A model generated the notes under the pieces. The model saw nothing but the letters and a program-made list of their open reading frames with translations. It was not told the origin of the DNA and searched no databases. From an uncultured Alphaproteobacteria bacterium (GTDB taxonomy: Bacteria; Pseudomonadota; Alphaproteobacteria; Rhodobacterales; Rhodobacteraceae), in contig CACIJG010000015.1 of NCBI GenBank assembly GCA_902586885.1, forward strand, positions 1-46,350: a stretch of 46,350 bases of DNA. The letters run 5' to 3'. This document shows positions 9,157-17,498 of the stretch, in pieces; the first letter of the stretch is position 1, and every line of letters begins with the position of its first letter. Made by a program: the position numbers and the translations under genes.

Positions 9157-10932
9157 TTAAAACTGGCTAACAGCCAAACTCATTATAGATTTCTCACCAG
9201 ACAATATCTTTTTTAATCTTAGCTCTGTCTCAGGTAATTGTCTTTGCATGAAATATTCACCAGTCAAAATTTTTGCTTCGAGAAACTCATTTTTATCAGC
9301 AGTTTGATCAATTAGTTCCTTTGCTCTTTTAGCTTTTTGAGACCAAATATATCCTAAAGACACCAATCCCAATAAATGGAGAAAATCCGTTGCCCCTGAA
9401 ATCGCAGAGAGAGGGTTTTTTAATCCTTTTTCCATAAAGAACATTAGCGCTTTTTGAAGATTATCTACGGCATCCTTCAAAGGGGCAATAAATTTTTCAC
9501 TTAATTCCTTATCTTTTTCTTCTTTTAGGGAGTCATTAATTAGTTTGAGGTAATTGCGAATGTGTTTTCCTCCATTTGAAGACAATTTCCTTCCTACTAA
9601 GTCCAAAGCCTGAATGCCGTTTGTTCCCTCATATATCATTGCAATACGTGCGTCTCTGGCGTATTGGCTCATTCCCCATTCCTCAATATACCCATGCCCA
9701 CCGAAAACTTGCTGAGCGTTTATTGTATATTCAAAACTTTTGTCTGTTATAAAACCTTTAATAACAGGAATTAACAGGCTTGCCATCCCTTCAGAGTCTA
9801 AGTCTTTCTCTCTTTTTGCCTTATCTAAAAGAACCGCTGTCCAGGCTATAAATGCTCGAGAGCCCTCTATAAATGACTTCTGTTCCATTAAGTTTCTTCT
9901 TATATCGGGATGAACTATGATGGGATCCGCTGCTTGATCGGGTGCCTTTGAACCCTCTATAGCTCGACCCTGAGTTCTGTCTTTAGCATAAGCAAGAGCT
10001 CCTTGATATGCTATTTCAGCTTGCGCTAAACCTTGCAGTCCTACGCCCAATCTTGCTTCATTCATCATCGTAAACATAGCTCTAAGACCTTTGTTCTCTT
10101 CACCAACCAAATATCCCTCCGCTCCATCATAATTCATCACACAAGTGGCACTACCTTTTATTCCCATCTTATGCTCTAATTTTCCTACTGATAGATTATT
10201 GCGCTCGCCTAAACTCATATCTTCATTGATAATAAATTTGGGGACGATGAACAGGGATATTCCTTTGACACCTTCAAGCGCATTAGGAGTTTTGGCCAAC
10301 ACAAGATGGATAACGTTCTCTGAAAGGTCATGATCTCCAGCTGAGATAAATATCTTTTGCCCAGTTATGTGGAAGCTCCCACTAGCATTTGGAACTGCTT
10401 TTGTTCGGATAAGACCTAGGTCTGTTCCGCAATGTGGCTCTGTGAGGTTCATGGTCCCTGTCCATTCACATGTCACCATTTTTGGTAAATATAATTTTTT
10501 TTGATCTTCAGACCCATGCAACAGGATTGCTGAGTATGCCCCTCTGGTCAAACCATTATACATACATAAAGCCATATTAGCACTGGTAAACATTTCGTTA
10601 ATAGCGGTCGATAAAACTAACGGTAGATTTTGACCTCCATATTCTTCTTCAATGTCTAAGGAAGTCCATCCTCCTTCACACATTTTTTTGAACGCTTTTT
10701 TAAAACTTTCAGGTGTTCTGACAACCCCATTCTCTAATTTACAACCCACTTCATCACCATCCTTGTTGGTTGGTGCAATTACTTCTTTAGCTAACTTGCC
10801 TGCTTCCGACAAAATCGGGTTGGTAAAATCACTTGTAAGCAGATCATAGCCTGTTATTTTTTGTTCTGATATTTTTAAAAATGCATGGAGAACAAAGTCT
10901 ATTTCTTCTAAAGGAGGTTCATAAATATGCAT
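9157..10932 (-). CDS. Acyl-CoA dehydrogenase, ~590-aa class (FadE/DmdC-like)
   Basis: FAD-dependent enzyme of 591 aa for the first oxidation step, acyl-CoA to trans-2-enoyl-CoA, passing electrons to ETF. Seen: the MNLTEPHCGTDLG flavin/substrate loop (161-173), the conserved EARLGVGLQGLAQ helix, the QQVFGGHGYIEEWG region, the likely catalytic glutamate E435 in YEGTNGIQALD, and an extra C-terminal helical domain (about 460-590) that makes this class longer than ordinary ~380-aa dehydrogenases. DmdC (methylmercaptopropionyl-CoA dehydrogenase) belongs to this long class, but so do generic fatty acyl-CoA dehydrogenases; the fadAB neighbours favour the latter. An AAAGGAAA ribosome-binding site precedes the ATG. 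It is the second gene of the operon, 30 nt after merR. Confidence 0.92.
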   Translation of the reverse strand: MHIYEPPLEEIDFVLHAFLKISEQKITGYDLLTSDFTNPILSEAGKLAKEVIAPTNKDGDEVGCKLENGVVRTPESFKKAFKKMCEGGWTSLDIEEEYGGQNLPLVLSTAINEMFTSANMALCMYNGLTRGAYSAILLHGSEDQKKLYLPKMVTCEWTGTMNLTEPHCGTDLGLIRTKAVPNASGSFHITGQKIFISAGDHDLSENVIHLVLAKTPNALEGVKGISLFIVPKFIINEDMSLGERNNLSVGKLEHKMGIKGSATCVMNYDGAEGYLVGEENKGLRAMFTMMNEARLGVGLQGLAQAEIAYQGALAYAKDRTQGRAIEGSKAPDQAADPIIVHPDIRRNLMEQKSFIEGSRAFIAWTAVLLDKAKREKDLDSEGMASLLIPVIKGFITDKSFEYTINAQQVFGGHGYIEEWGMSQYARDARIAMIYEGTNGIQALDLVGRKLSSNGGKHIRNYLKLINDSLKEEKDKELSEKFIAPLKDAVDNLQKALMFFMEKGLKNPLSAISGATDFLHLLGLVSLGYIWSQKAKRAKELIDQTADKNEFLEAKILTGEYFMQRQLPETELRLKKILSGEKSIMSLAVSQF

Positions 10933-10962
10933 TATTTTCCTTTCAGTTTAATGTTGTTCAAT

Positions 10963-11385
10963 TTAAAGCTCTTCTGAACTGGCGCCTCTCTTGATCAAGA
11001 GTTCTTTGCATAGATCGAGCTGTTTTTGTAAATCCTTGATAGCGGATTTCAATTCTTTTTTTTGGTTTTCCATTGACTCAAGTCTCTTCAACCCCAGAGA
11101 ATATGACCGTTTAATTTGTCGAGTTCTGTGGTCTCCAAAATTATATAAGTTCAAGAGTTGCCGAATTTCTTCAAGGCTAAATCCAAACCTTTTTCCCTGC
11201 ATTATTAATTTCATGCGACCTCTATCTCTTTTTGTAAAAAGTCGGTGCTGTCCCTTTCTTATTGGGGAAAGAAGTTCTTTTGATTCATAAAATCTTAACG
11301 TTCGCGCGCTTACTTGAAATCGCTTACACATCTCTTGAATGTTGATTACCACTGTCTCGTCTTCGTTTTTAGAAAGAATGTTCAT
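10963..11385 (-). CDS. MerR-family transcriptional regulator of the fad operon
   Basis: A 140-aa DNA-binding protein: N-terminal winged helix-turn-helix (about residues 14-60, with VSARTLRFYESKELLSP and GQHRLFTKRD), then a dimerisation coiled coil (about 83-130). It lacks the C-terminal cysteine arrangement of metal-sensing MerR proteins, so an acyl-CoA or similar ligand is more likely (inference). The start was placed at the ATG at 11385 because a perfect AGGAGG lies 7 nt upstream; the longer frame from GTG at 11403 would put that site inside the gene. As first gene of the fad operon and divergent from a MATE gene, it probably controls its own operon through the shared upstream region. Confidence 0.88.
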   Translation of the reverse strand: MNILSKNEDETVVINIQEMCKRFQVSARTLRFYESKELLSPIRKGQHRLFTKRDRGRMKLIMQGKRFGFSLEEIRQLLNLYNFGDHRTRQIKRSYSLGLKRLESMENQKKELKSAIKDLQKQLDLCKELLIKRGASSEEL

Positions 11386-11428
11386 AATTACGCCTCCTGG
11401 CACTCAACTAATGCAAGTTAACCCTCAC

Positions 11429-11446
11429 GTCAAGTGGCACATTGAC
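11429..11446. repeat. Inverted repeat in the merR/MATE divergent region
   Basis: GTCAA (11429-11433) and TTGAC (11442-11446) form a 5-bp perfect inverted repeat with an 8-nt spacer. On the plus strand TTGACA (11442-11447) is the -35 box of the proposed MATE promoter; on the minus strand TTGACG (11433-11428) could be a -35 box for merR, although its -10 is weak. A protein bound here would cover both. Candidate operator only. Confidence 0.35.
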
Positions 11447-11470
11447 ACATGAAGATGTCTTTTTTGTAAT
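11442..11470 (+). promoter_or_regulatory. Predicted sigma70-type promoter for the MATE gene
   Basis: TTGACA (11442-11447), a 17-nt spacer, then TGTAAT (11465-11470): a perfect -35 and a 5/6 match to the -10 consensus at ideal spacing. Transcription would start near 11477, about 42 nt before the ATG. No recognisable strong ribosome-binding site follows; CAAGAGA is the nearest purine run. Confidence 0.6.
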
Positions 11471-11518
11471 TTTAATGATAGCTTTTCTTAAGTTTTTATC
11501 CGTCCAAGAGATTGTAAA

Positions 11519-12832
11519 ATGAATATATTAAAAATTAATGATGTTGATCGCAGAATTTTGACCACTTCATTCCCAATCATAATTGCAAATATATCAATAC
11601 CGCTTTTAGGTATGACGGATACAGCAGTTCTTGGGCAGTTAGGAGATCTGGATGTTTTAGCAGGAATATCTTTGGGAGCTGTGATAATTGGCGCAATTTA
11701 TTGGTTTTTTGGTTTTTTAAGGATGGGTTTAACAGGTTTAGTTTCACAGGCTAGGGGTCAAAGTAATCCATATGAAGTTACAAGCCTATTGATAAGAGGG
11801 TTAGCCATTGCGTTAGCTGGAGGATTAGGTTTAATTTTGCTTCAGGGTATATTATTTAACACTATTTTTTTTGCTTTATCAGCTGAAAAAGCCCCGGAAG
11901 ATCTATCAAGAATTTACATGTCGATCAGGCTTGTATCTGCTCCAGCTGCTATATCTTTGTTGGTAATGACTGGTTGGCTATTTGGAATGGGAAGGACTAA
12001 AGAAGCCCTATATTTGCTATTGTTCATAAATCTAGCAAATATACTGTTGGATTTGATATTTGTTAATTTATTACATTTAGGTATCCATGGTGTAGCGTAT
12101 GCAACTATAATTTCAGAAATAATGGGTATTTTTTTTGGGGTTTTGTTATGCAAAGATTACCTATTTTGTAATGATTTCATTGATAAAAAGAGAATATTCT
12201 CCAAGTCAAAATGGCACCAGTTTCTTTTTCTTAATATAAATATCGTTGTTAGATCAATCCTTCTTCAAGCAGTCTTTTTATCATATTTGTTTTTTGGAAC
12301 TTTATTTGGATCAGTAACTCTAGCAGCAAACCACATTCTTTTTCAAATGACGCATTTTTCAGCATATGCACTGGATGGAATAGCTTTTTCTTCAGAAATA
12401 TTTGTCGGTGAGTCTATCGGAAAAAGAAATTATGTTTATTACCAGAAAGTTATTAAATCCTGCTTTAAACTTGGATTGATATTTGCAATAATATTATCAA
12501 CATTTTTTTTAATCTCTGGATCAGGTTTGATTAATCTGATGACCTCTTTGGATGAGGTACGAATATTTTGTTACAATTATTTAATCTGGATAATAATTAT
12601 GCCAATTTTGGCGGTCAGTTCTTTTTTGTTAGATGGTATTTTTCTTGGCGCTGCGAGGGGTACTGAAATTAGGGTCGCAATGATTCAATCCTTTGTTGTA
12701 TTTTGTTTTAGCGCCATCATTTTCATAAGTCTTTTTGATAATCAAGGTCTTTGGGTATCAATCTCTATTTTCTATCTTGCTAGAGCAATAACCCTTACGC
12801 GATATCTTCCAAAAATTAACTCTCTCTTTTAG
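11519..12832 (+). CDS. MATE-family multidrug/toxin exporter (DinF-like)
   Basis: Polytopic inner membrane transporter of 437 aa with about twelve hydrophobic segments in two similar halves. The N-terminal half carries the family pattern SFPIIIANISIPLLGMTDTA, followed by VLGQLGDLDVLAGISLG and FGFLRMGLTGLVSQARGQ, which place it in the MATE superfamily, probably the DinF branch. MATE pumps export organic cations or toxins in exchange for Na+ or H+; the substrate here is unknown. It has its own predicted promoter and is divergent from merR, so shared control is possible. The last 17 nt overlap the convergent pyrD gene. Confidence 0.9.
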   Translation: MNILKINDVDRRILTTSFPIIIANISIPLLGMTDTAVLGQLGDLDVLAGISLGAVIIGAIYWFFGFLRMGLTGLVSQARGQSNPYEVTSLLIRGLAIALAGGLGLILLQGILFNTIFFALSAEKAPEDLSRIYMSIRLVSAPAAISLLVMTGWLFGMGRTKEALYLLLFINLANILLDLIFVNLLHLGIHGVAYATIISEIMGIFFGVLLCKDYLFCNDFIDKKRIFSKSKWHQFLFLNINIVVRSILLQAVFLSYLFFGTLFGSVTLAANHILFQMTHFSAYALDGIAFSSEIFVGESIGKRNYVYYQKVIKSCFKLGLIFAIILSTFFLISGSGLINLMTSLDEVRIFCYNYLIWIIIMPILAVSSFLLDGIFLGAARGTEIRVAMIQSFVVFCFSAIIFISLFDNQGLWVSISIFYLARAITLTRYLPKINSLF

Positions 12833-13883
12833 TTTTTAAACTCGAACCTATTGCCTCATTAAGATTTTTATATCCGTCTGCCAAAATCAGGCTCTCTAAA
12901 TCTTTTTTTAATTTTGTTAGAAGCCTAGGTCCTTGATAGATAAAAGACGTGTAAATTTGAACAGCAGAAGCTCCAAGTTTTATCTTTTCATAAAGATCAT
13001 TTGCTGAGAATATACCACCTGTTCCAATTAAAATCGTTTTCTTTTTCTTTTCTTTTGCGATGTGCTCAAGGATCTTGTTGGATTTTTGTAAAAGTGGTTT
13101 TCCGGACAACCCTCCCCGTACTGATGTGTATTCTTCAGCCAGACTTTCTCTTGATGTGGTTGTGTTTGTGGCAATAATTCCAGAAACAGCACAATTTTCT
13201 CCAGCATTTAAAATTTCCTCAATATTTCTGAAGGAAAGATCTGGTGACAATTTTATAAATATTGGCAATCTTTTTTTTAACTGCAAATTTAATGACTGAA
13301 TGTTGACTAATATTTTTTCAAGGTTTTCAGGTTTTTGTAGGTCACGTAGGTTTTCTGTGTTTGGAGAGGAAACATTTATCGTTACGTAATCAAAGTAAGA
13401 AGCCAGAAATTCAAAAACCTTAGAGTAATCAAGTATTTTATTTATACTTTTTGCATTTGCGCCGATATTTATACCAACTACACCTTTTTTTTCCATACTT
13501 AAATTGGCTCTAATTTTCTTCATTCCTATGTTATTAAAGCCCATTCTGTTAATCAGAGCTAACTCTTCACTAATTCGAAATAGTCTTGGTCTTTTGTTAC
13601 CGTATTGAGGTTCGGGAGTAATGGTCCCAACCTCAGTAAAGCCAAAGCCGAGTGAAATAGCAGGGTTGAAAATTTCCGCATTTTTGTCAAAACCTGCCGC
13701 TAGCCCAATTGGGTTCATGATCTCTAAGTCACTTATTTTCGTTTTAAGAATATTACTGTCTGGCAATGTTGATTTGCTTAGATAAAAATATTTTAAAAAT
13801 GAAATTGCAAGTTTGTGAGCAAGCTCAGGGTCTATTGTATTTAATAACTTTGTTCCAAAATTATAATGCAAGTCTCTAAGCAT
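12816..13883 (-). CDS. pyrD: Dihydroorotate dehydrogenase (quinone), class 2
   Basis: Membrane-associated FMN enzyme that oxidises dihydroorotate to orotate with quinone in pyrimidine synthesis. The 355-aa length and the N-terminal helix (LLNTIDPELAHKLAISFLK) mark class 2. Seen: NPIGLAAGFDKNAE, VGTITPEPQYGNKRPRLFR, RMGFNN, the active-site serine region VTINVSSPNTENLRDLQ, FIKLSPD, ATNTTTSR, GGLSGKPL and the phosphate-binding IGTGGI. It is last in the tadA-gatCA-lipoprotein operon (20-nt gap) and its 3' end overlaps the MATE gene by 17 bp on the opposite strand. Confidence 0.96.
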   Translation of the reverse strand: MLRDLHYNFGTKLLNTIDPELAHKLAISFLKYFYLSKSTLPDSNILKTKISDLEIMNPIGLAAGFDKNAEIFNPAISLGFGFTEVGTITPEPQYGNKRPRLFRISEELALINRMGFNNIGMKKIRANLSMEKKGVVGINIGANAKSINKILDYSKVFEFLASYFDYVTINVSSPNTENLRDLQKPENLEKILVNIQSLNLQLKKRLPIFIKLSPDLSFRNIEEILNAGENCAVSGIIATNTTTSRESLAEEYTSVRGGLSGKPLLQKSNKILEHIAKEKKKKTILIGTGGIFSANDLYEKIKLGASAVQIYTSFIYQGPRLLTKLKKDLESLILADGYKNLNEAIGSSLKTKRES

Positions 13884-13903
13884 TTTTGTTTATCAAAATA
13901 TTC

Positions 13904-14446
13904 TTAGTTTTTGCCTAGATTATCATCTTCGACTAAATTGCTTATTTTCCTGTAGATTTCTGGATTCCATTTACACGCAAACCCGTCCCCATCATTATCA
14001 AGTTGATAATAGTCATTTTTTGGTCCACCATTTTTTAGAAAGAATATTTGAGCTGCATTTCCGCTACTAAACTGAGAGCAACCAGGTTTATTCATATCAA
14101 GAATAGGGTGTCTTCTATATATTTTTCTTCCAAGTTTATTTTTGTTCATTCGGGCATACAAAGCCAAATTAAGTGTAGTTTTTTCAATATTTTTTTCCTT
14201 ATCATCCAGCTCGAGAACGACTCTTTTTTTCTTTAATTCAATAAGCCGCTTTGCCGCTTCCTCGCGTTCTATTTTTTGTTGTTCAAGCGAGAATTGTGAA
14301 AGATCTAGAAATCCGTCACCAGCTTTAACCTCTGAATTTCCTTCTAGTCTGTCGGGATCGTTTAGGTTGTGGGCTTGACAACTAAATAAAAAAACTGAAA
14401 AAAATAAAATAATTAGAAATTTAGTCCTACTCAATTTTCCCACCAT
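13904..14446 (-). CDS. Excalibur-domain-like lipoprotein
   Basis: A 180-aa predicted lipoprotein: hydrophobic signal segment (residues 9-22) ending in LFSC, so Cys23 is the likely lipidated residue, though Phe at -2 is unusual. A charged, probably helical stretch (about 56-90, EQQKIEREEAAKRLIELKKK) follows. The C-terminal part has C123, GNAAQIFFLKNGGP and DNDGDGFAC (150-158), the calcium-binding-like DxDxDG...C pattern of excalibur-type domains, with two cysteines that could form a disulfide. The start ATG overlaps the end of gatA by 16 nt and no ribosome-binding site is evident, suggesting coupling. Function is unknown; a periplasmic role tied to the envelope is a guess from lipidation. Confidence 0.82.
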   Translation of the reverse strand: MVGKLSRTKFLIILFFSVFLFSCQAHNLNDPDRLEGNSEVKAGDGFLDLSQFSLEQQKIEREEAAKRLIELKKKRVVLELDDKEKNIEKTTLNLALYARMNKNKLGRKIYRRHPILDMNKPGCSQFSSGNAAQIFFLKNGGPKNDYYQLDNDGDGFACKWNPEIYRKISNLVEDDNLGKN

Positions 14447-15921
14447 GAATTCGGTTTTTCATTGAACTGCAAACTCTTTTCTAAATTGAATGCAATATTC
14501 AGAAGTTTCCTCTCTTCCCACCTGTTAGCGATTAATTGCACGCCTAATGGTAGCCTAGTGTCATCTAATCCGGCAGGCAAACTTATCGCCGGAAGACCTG
14601 CCAAGTTAGCTGGTACTGTAAAAATATCGTTCAAGTACATTTCAACGGGATCTTCAGTTCCTTTTGAGCCAAGTGGGAACGCAGATGATGGAGCGGTTGG
14701 CGTTAGAATCGCGTCGACTTTTTGAAAAGCCAGATCAAAGTCAGTTTTTATTAAGTTTCTAATTTTCTGTGCCTTATTGTAGTATGCATCATAATATCCA
14801 GACGAAAGCACATAGGTTCCTATCAATATCCTTCTTTTAACTTCGTTCCCGAAACCTTGAGAGCGTGTTTTTTCGTATAGATCTAATATACCTTCATTTG
14901 GCTCTAATATGGATCGTCGTCCATATCTAATTCCGTCATACCGAGCTAGGTTCGAAGATGCCTCTGCTGGTGCCAAAACATAATAAGTTGGTAAGGCGTA
15001 TTCAGTATGAGGGAGAGATATTTCTACAACTTCAGCGCCTAAATTTTCTAGGTGTTTTGCTGCCTTTTCCCAAGTCGTTTTCGTAGAATTACCTTCTTTG
15101 TTTAACTCGTATTCTCTTGCAAGCCCAATTTTTGTGCCTTTTATTGACTCTTCCAAGCTTGCTTCATAATTAGGAACTTCAACTCGAGCAGAGGTACTAT
15201 CTTTTTTATCAAAACCTGACATGGACTCTAACATTATAGCGCTATCTCTTACTGTTTTAGTTATTGGCCCAGCTTGGTCAAAAGATGAGGCGAATGCAAT
15301 TATACCCCAACGGGAGCATCTTCCATAGGTAGGCTTCAAACCAACTGTTCCAGTGAACGCAGCTGGTTGCCTTATTGAGCCACCCGTATCAGTTCCCGTA
15401 GCAGCAATGCATAAATCTGCTGATACTGCTGAGGAAGATCCTCCAGAAGAACCACCTGGTGTTAGTAAATCATCTGTATCACTTCTTTTCCAGGGATTAA
15501 CAGCTGGCCCATAAACTGAGGTTTCGTTTGAGGAACCCATAGCAAATTCATCCATATTTAATTTTCCAAGCATAACCGCTTGATTGTTCCATAGGCTCTC
15601 AGTAACAGTACTCTCGTATTGCGGGATAAAGTTGTCCAGTATGCGTGAAGCCGCTTGTGTTTTTATATTCTTACAACAGAATATATCTTTAATTCCCAAA
15701 GGTATTCCGCATAAAGGCTTTTGTTCACTCGAGCCTAACACTTCGTCTGCTTTTGAGGCTTGGTTCAGTGCTAAATCAAATGTCTTTTCTATGAAAGCAT
15801 TAAGTAAGGTACTTTTTTCAATTTTTTCTATAAAGCTTTTTGTTAATTCGGTTGAGCTAATCTCTTTTTTTGAGAGTAACTTTCTGGCTTTAGATATTGT
15901 GAGCTGAGGTAAACTTACCAT
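14431..15921 (-). CDS. gatA: Asp/Glu-tRNA amidotransferase subunit A
   Basis: Amidase subunit of GatCAB, which releases ammonia from glutamine and passes it to GatB to convert Glu-tRNA-Gln or Asp-tRNA-Asn. With the start used here (496 aa) the Ser-cisSer-Lys triad is K78 (GIPLGIKD), S158 (GGSSGGSS) and S182 (TDTGGSIRQPA), with the expected spacing. Start: ATG at 15921, one nt after the gatC stop; a TTG at 15930 inside gatC would add three residues and cannot be excluded. gatB is not in this operon, so it must lie elsewhere. Followed by the lipoprotein gene with a 16-nt overlap. Confidence 0.95.
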   Translation of the reverse strand: MVSLPQLTISKARKLLSKKEISSTELTKSFIEKIEKSTLLNAFIEKTFDLALNQASKADEVLGSSEQKPLCGIPLGIKDIFCCKNIKTQAASRILDNFIPQYESTVTESLWNNQAVMLGKLNMDEFAMGSSNETSVYGPAVNPWKRSDTDDLLTPGGSSGGSSSAVSADLCIAATGTDTGGSIRQPAAFTGTVGLKPTYGRCSRWGIIAFASSFDQAGPITKTVRDSAIMLESMSGFDKKDSTSARVEVPNYEASLEESIKGTKIGLAREYELNKEGNSTKTTWEKAAKHLENLGAEVVEISLPHTEYALPTYYVLAPAEASSNLARYDGIRYGRRSILEPNEGILDLYEKTRSQGFGNEVKRRILIGTYVLSSGYYDAYYNKAQKIRNLIKTDFDLAFQKVDAILTPTAPSSAFPLGSKGTEDPVEMYLNDIFTVPANLAGLPAISLPAGLDDTRLPLGVQLIANRWEERKLLNIAFNLEKSLQFNEKPNSWWEN

Positions 15922-15922
15922 A

Positions 15923-16210
15923 TTATTCAACTATTTTTGGGACTACGAAAAAGTCCTCTTTTTTGTTTGTGGTATTCGAGAGAATTTGCTCAGCATTATT
16001 CTCTTCCGTTTCCTCGTCAACTCTCATTTCTGAAAGCGAAGTCTCACCGAACCTGAATTCTTCAACTTTTTCAATACTAATCTCAGACATTTTGTCCACA
16101 AACCCAACAATTCTATTAAGATCGTTTTGAAGAATAGCAACATCATCATCACTTATTCTTATTCTTGCTAACTTAGCAATCTTTTTAATTGTCTTTTCAT
16201 CAATTCCCAT
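15923..16210 (-). CDS. gatC: Asp/Glu-tRNA amidotransferase subunit C
   Basis: Small 95-aa subunit that clamps GatA to GatB. Typical features: N-terminal helix IKKIAKLARIRISDDDV, then LNRIVGFVDKMSEI, and an extended C-terminal tail ending near DFFVVPKIVE (the family usually has ..F.VPKV). The start ATG lies inside the end of tadA (11-nt overlap), and gatA starts within one nt of its stop, so tadA-gatC-gatA are coupled. Confidence 0.94.
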   Translation of the reverse strand: MGIDEKTIKKIAKLARIRISDDDVAILQNDLNRIVGFVDKMSEISIEKVEEFRFGETSLSEMRVDEETEENNAEQILSNTTNKKEDFFVVPKIVE

Positions 16211-16667
16211 TTTTGATTACCCTTTTGTCAGCAAAAAATTTTTCCATTAAAGATATTATCTCTTTCTCATAAAAGCCGCCATATATTTCAAGTTTTTTGT
16301 TTAAATTTGATACCCTAACATCATCTCTCTCAATTTGTAAGCCTCCGTATTTTGTTGAGGAGGCACCAAAGATTACCTTACTAATTCTCGCCGCCGATAT
16401 AGCTGCAGCGCACATTTCACAAGGTTCAAGAGTGACATAAATTGTAGAATCTCCAAGATAAAGTTGGTTAGTAACATTACAAGCATTCCGGATTGCAAGC
16501 ATTTCAGCATGTGCTGTAGGATCGTTTAGCTGTCTACATCTGTTTCCTTCCAATGCAAGTATTTTCCCGCTACAGTCCTCAATCAAAGCTCCCACAGGCA
16601 CTTCGTCTCTTTTAGCGGCTTTTTTTGCCTCTAAAATAGCTAACTCCATTTTTGTGTCTTTAAACAT
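16200..16667 (-). CDS. tadA: tRNA-specific adenosine deaminase
   Basis: Deaminates A34 to inosine in tRNA-Arg(ACG), needed to read CGN codons. The 155-aa protein has the zinc-binding and catalytic signature HAE (H53, E55; TAHAEM) and PCEMC (C83, C86) of the cytidine deaminase fold, plus VPVGALI near the N terminus. An alternative ATG at residue 7 (16649) also fits the family start; the upstream one was kept. First gene of the minus-strand operon running to pyrD, divergent from the pseudouridine synthase with 62 nt between the starts. Confidence 0.93.
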   Translation of the reverse strand: MFKDTKMELAILEAKKAAKRDEVPVGALIEDCSGKILALEGNRCRQLNDPTAHAEMLAIRNACNVTNQLYLGDSTIYVTLEPCEMCAAAISAARISKVIFGASSTKYGGLQIERDDVRVSNLNKKLEIYGGFYEKEIISLMEKFFADKRVIKNGN

Positions 16668-16729
16668 TACATATATTCGTGGTAAAACATATTCAAAACG
16701 CAGTATCGATTTATGGTTAATTTTTTAAC

Positions 16730-17455
16730 ATGTCAATGAAAACTGAAACGCGTATCTCAAAGTATTTAGCTAGAGCTGGTTTGGCATCCCGTCGAGATGC
16801 CGAAAAACTCTTAATTTCAGGTAGGGTATCCATCAATGGTATTGCAACAAAGAATTCTTGGGAGTGCATGAAAAAAGGGGATATTATTGCGCTTGACGGT
16901 GTAAAAGTGACTGCCAAACTTAAAGATCAATTATTTATATTCAATAAACCAAGAGGATGTTTGAGCACATCAAGAGATGAAAGAGGCAGAAAGACTATTT
17001 TTGATCTCATTCAAACCCAACATGATCACCTCATGATAATCGGTCGATTAGACTATGACTCAGAGGGGTTAACTTTGTTAACAAATAACGGTAACTTAAA
17101 AAGACATTTAGAATTACCAAAAAATCAATTTAGGCGTTTTTATAAAGTTAAAATTAATAACTCTTTGGAAGAGAGTTCATTAAGGGAAATTCAAAAGGGC
17201 TCAATGATTAAGGGTATTAATTACAGGCCTATGGAGATTGAAGTAAAGAGTGAAGACGAGTCGGGAGTATGGTTAGATATTTGCCTCAGAGAAGGAAAAA
17301 ATAGAGAGATAAGAAGAATATTCAATTATCATAACAGAGAGGTTAAAAGATTAATAAGAGTAGGTTTCGGACCGTTTTCCCTTCAAGGCTTGGCTGTTGG
17401 GAAACTAAAAAAAATAAGCTTAGCTAATTATGAACGGCTAGGATATGTCAAATAA
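16730..17455 (+). CDS. RsuA/RluB-family pseudouridine synthase
   Basis: Isomerises a specific uridine in rRNA. The 241-aa protein has an N-terminal S4 RNA-binding domain (about 7-60; RISKYLARAGLASRRDAEKL) and the catalytic domain with NKPRGCLST and GRLDYDSEGLTLLTN, in which D108 is the expected catalytic aspartate, and the C-terminal REGKNREIRRIF motif. RluB (23S position 2605) is the likeliest member, but RluB, RluE, RluF and RsuA cannot be cleanly separated by eye, so no symbol is given. No ribosome-binding site is visible before the ATG; a second ATG two codons on is possible. RNase P RNA begins about 45 nt downstream. Confidence 0.9.
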   Translation: MSMKTETRISKYLARAGLASRRDAEKLLISGRVSINGIATKNSWECMKKGDIIALDGVKVTAKLKDQLFIFNKPRGCLSTSRDERGRKTIFDLIQTQHDHLMIIGRLDYDSEGLTLLTNNGNLKRHLELPKNQFRRFYKVKINNSLEESSLREIQKGSMIKGINYRPMEIEVKSEDESGVWLDICLREGKNREIRRIFNYHNREVKRLIRVGFGPFSLQGLAVGKLKKISLANYERLGYVK

Positions 17456-17465
17456 ATCAAAGTTA

Positions 17466-17493
17466 TTGAATTAATTTTCTTTTTAAATTAAAA
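17466..17493 (+). promoter_or_regulatory. Weak candidate promoter for RNase P RNA
   Basis: TTGAAT (17466-17471), a 16-nt spacer and TTAAAA (17488-17493) lie just before the first paired base of RNase P RNA at 17501, the right distance for a transcript starting near 17499. The area is so AT-rich that chance matches are likely. Confidence 0.35.
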
Positions 17494-17498
17494 AAATG

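Noticed and set aside
10963-11403. merR starting at GTG 11403
   Set aside because: A perfect AGGAGG lies between this codon and the ATG at 11385, at the ideal 7-nt distance from the ATG.
16716-16729. Small palindrome GTTAA-TTTT-TTAAC just before the pseudouridine synthase
   Set aside because: Only A/T-rich 5-bp arms in AT-rich DNA; likely chance.
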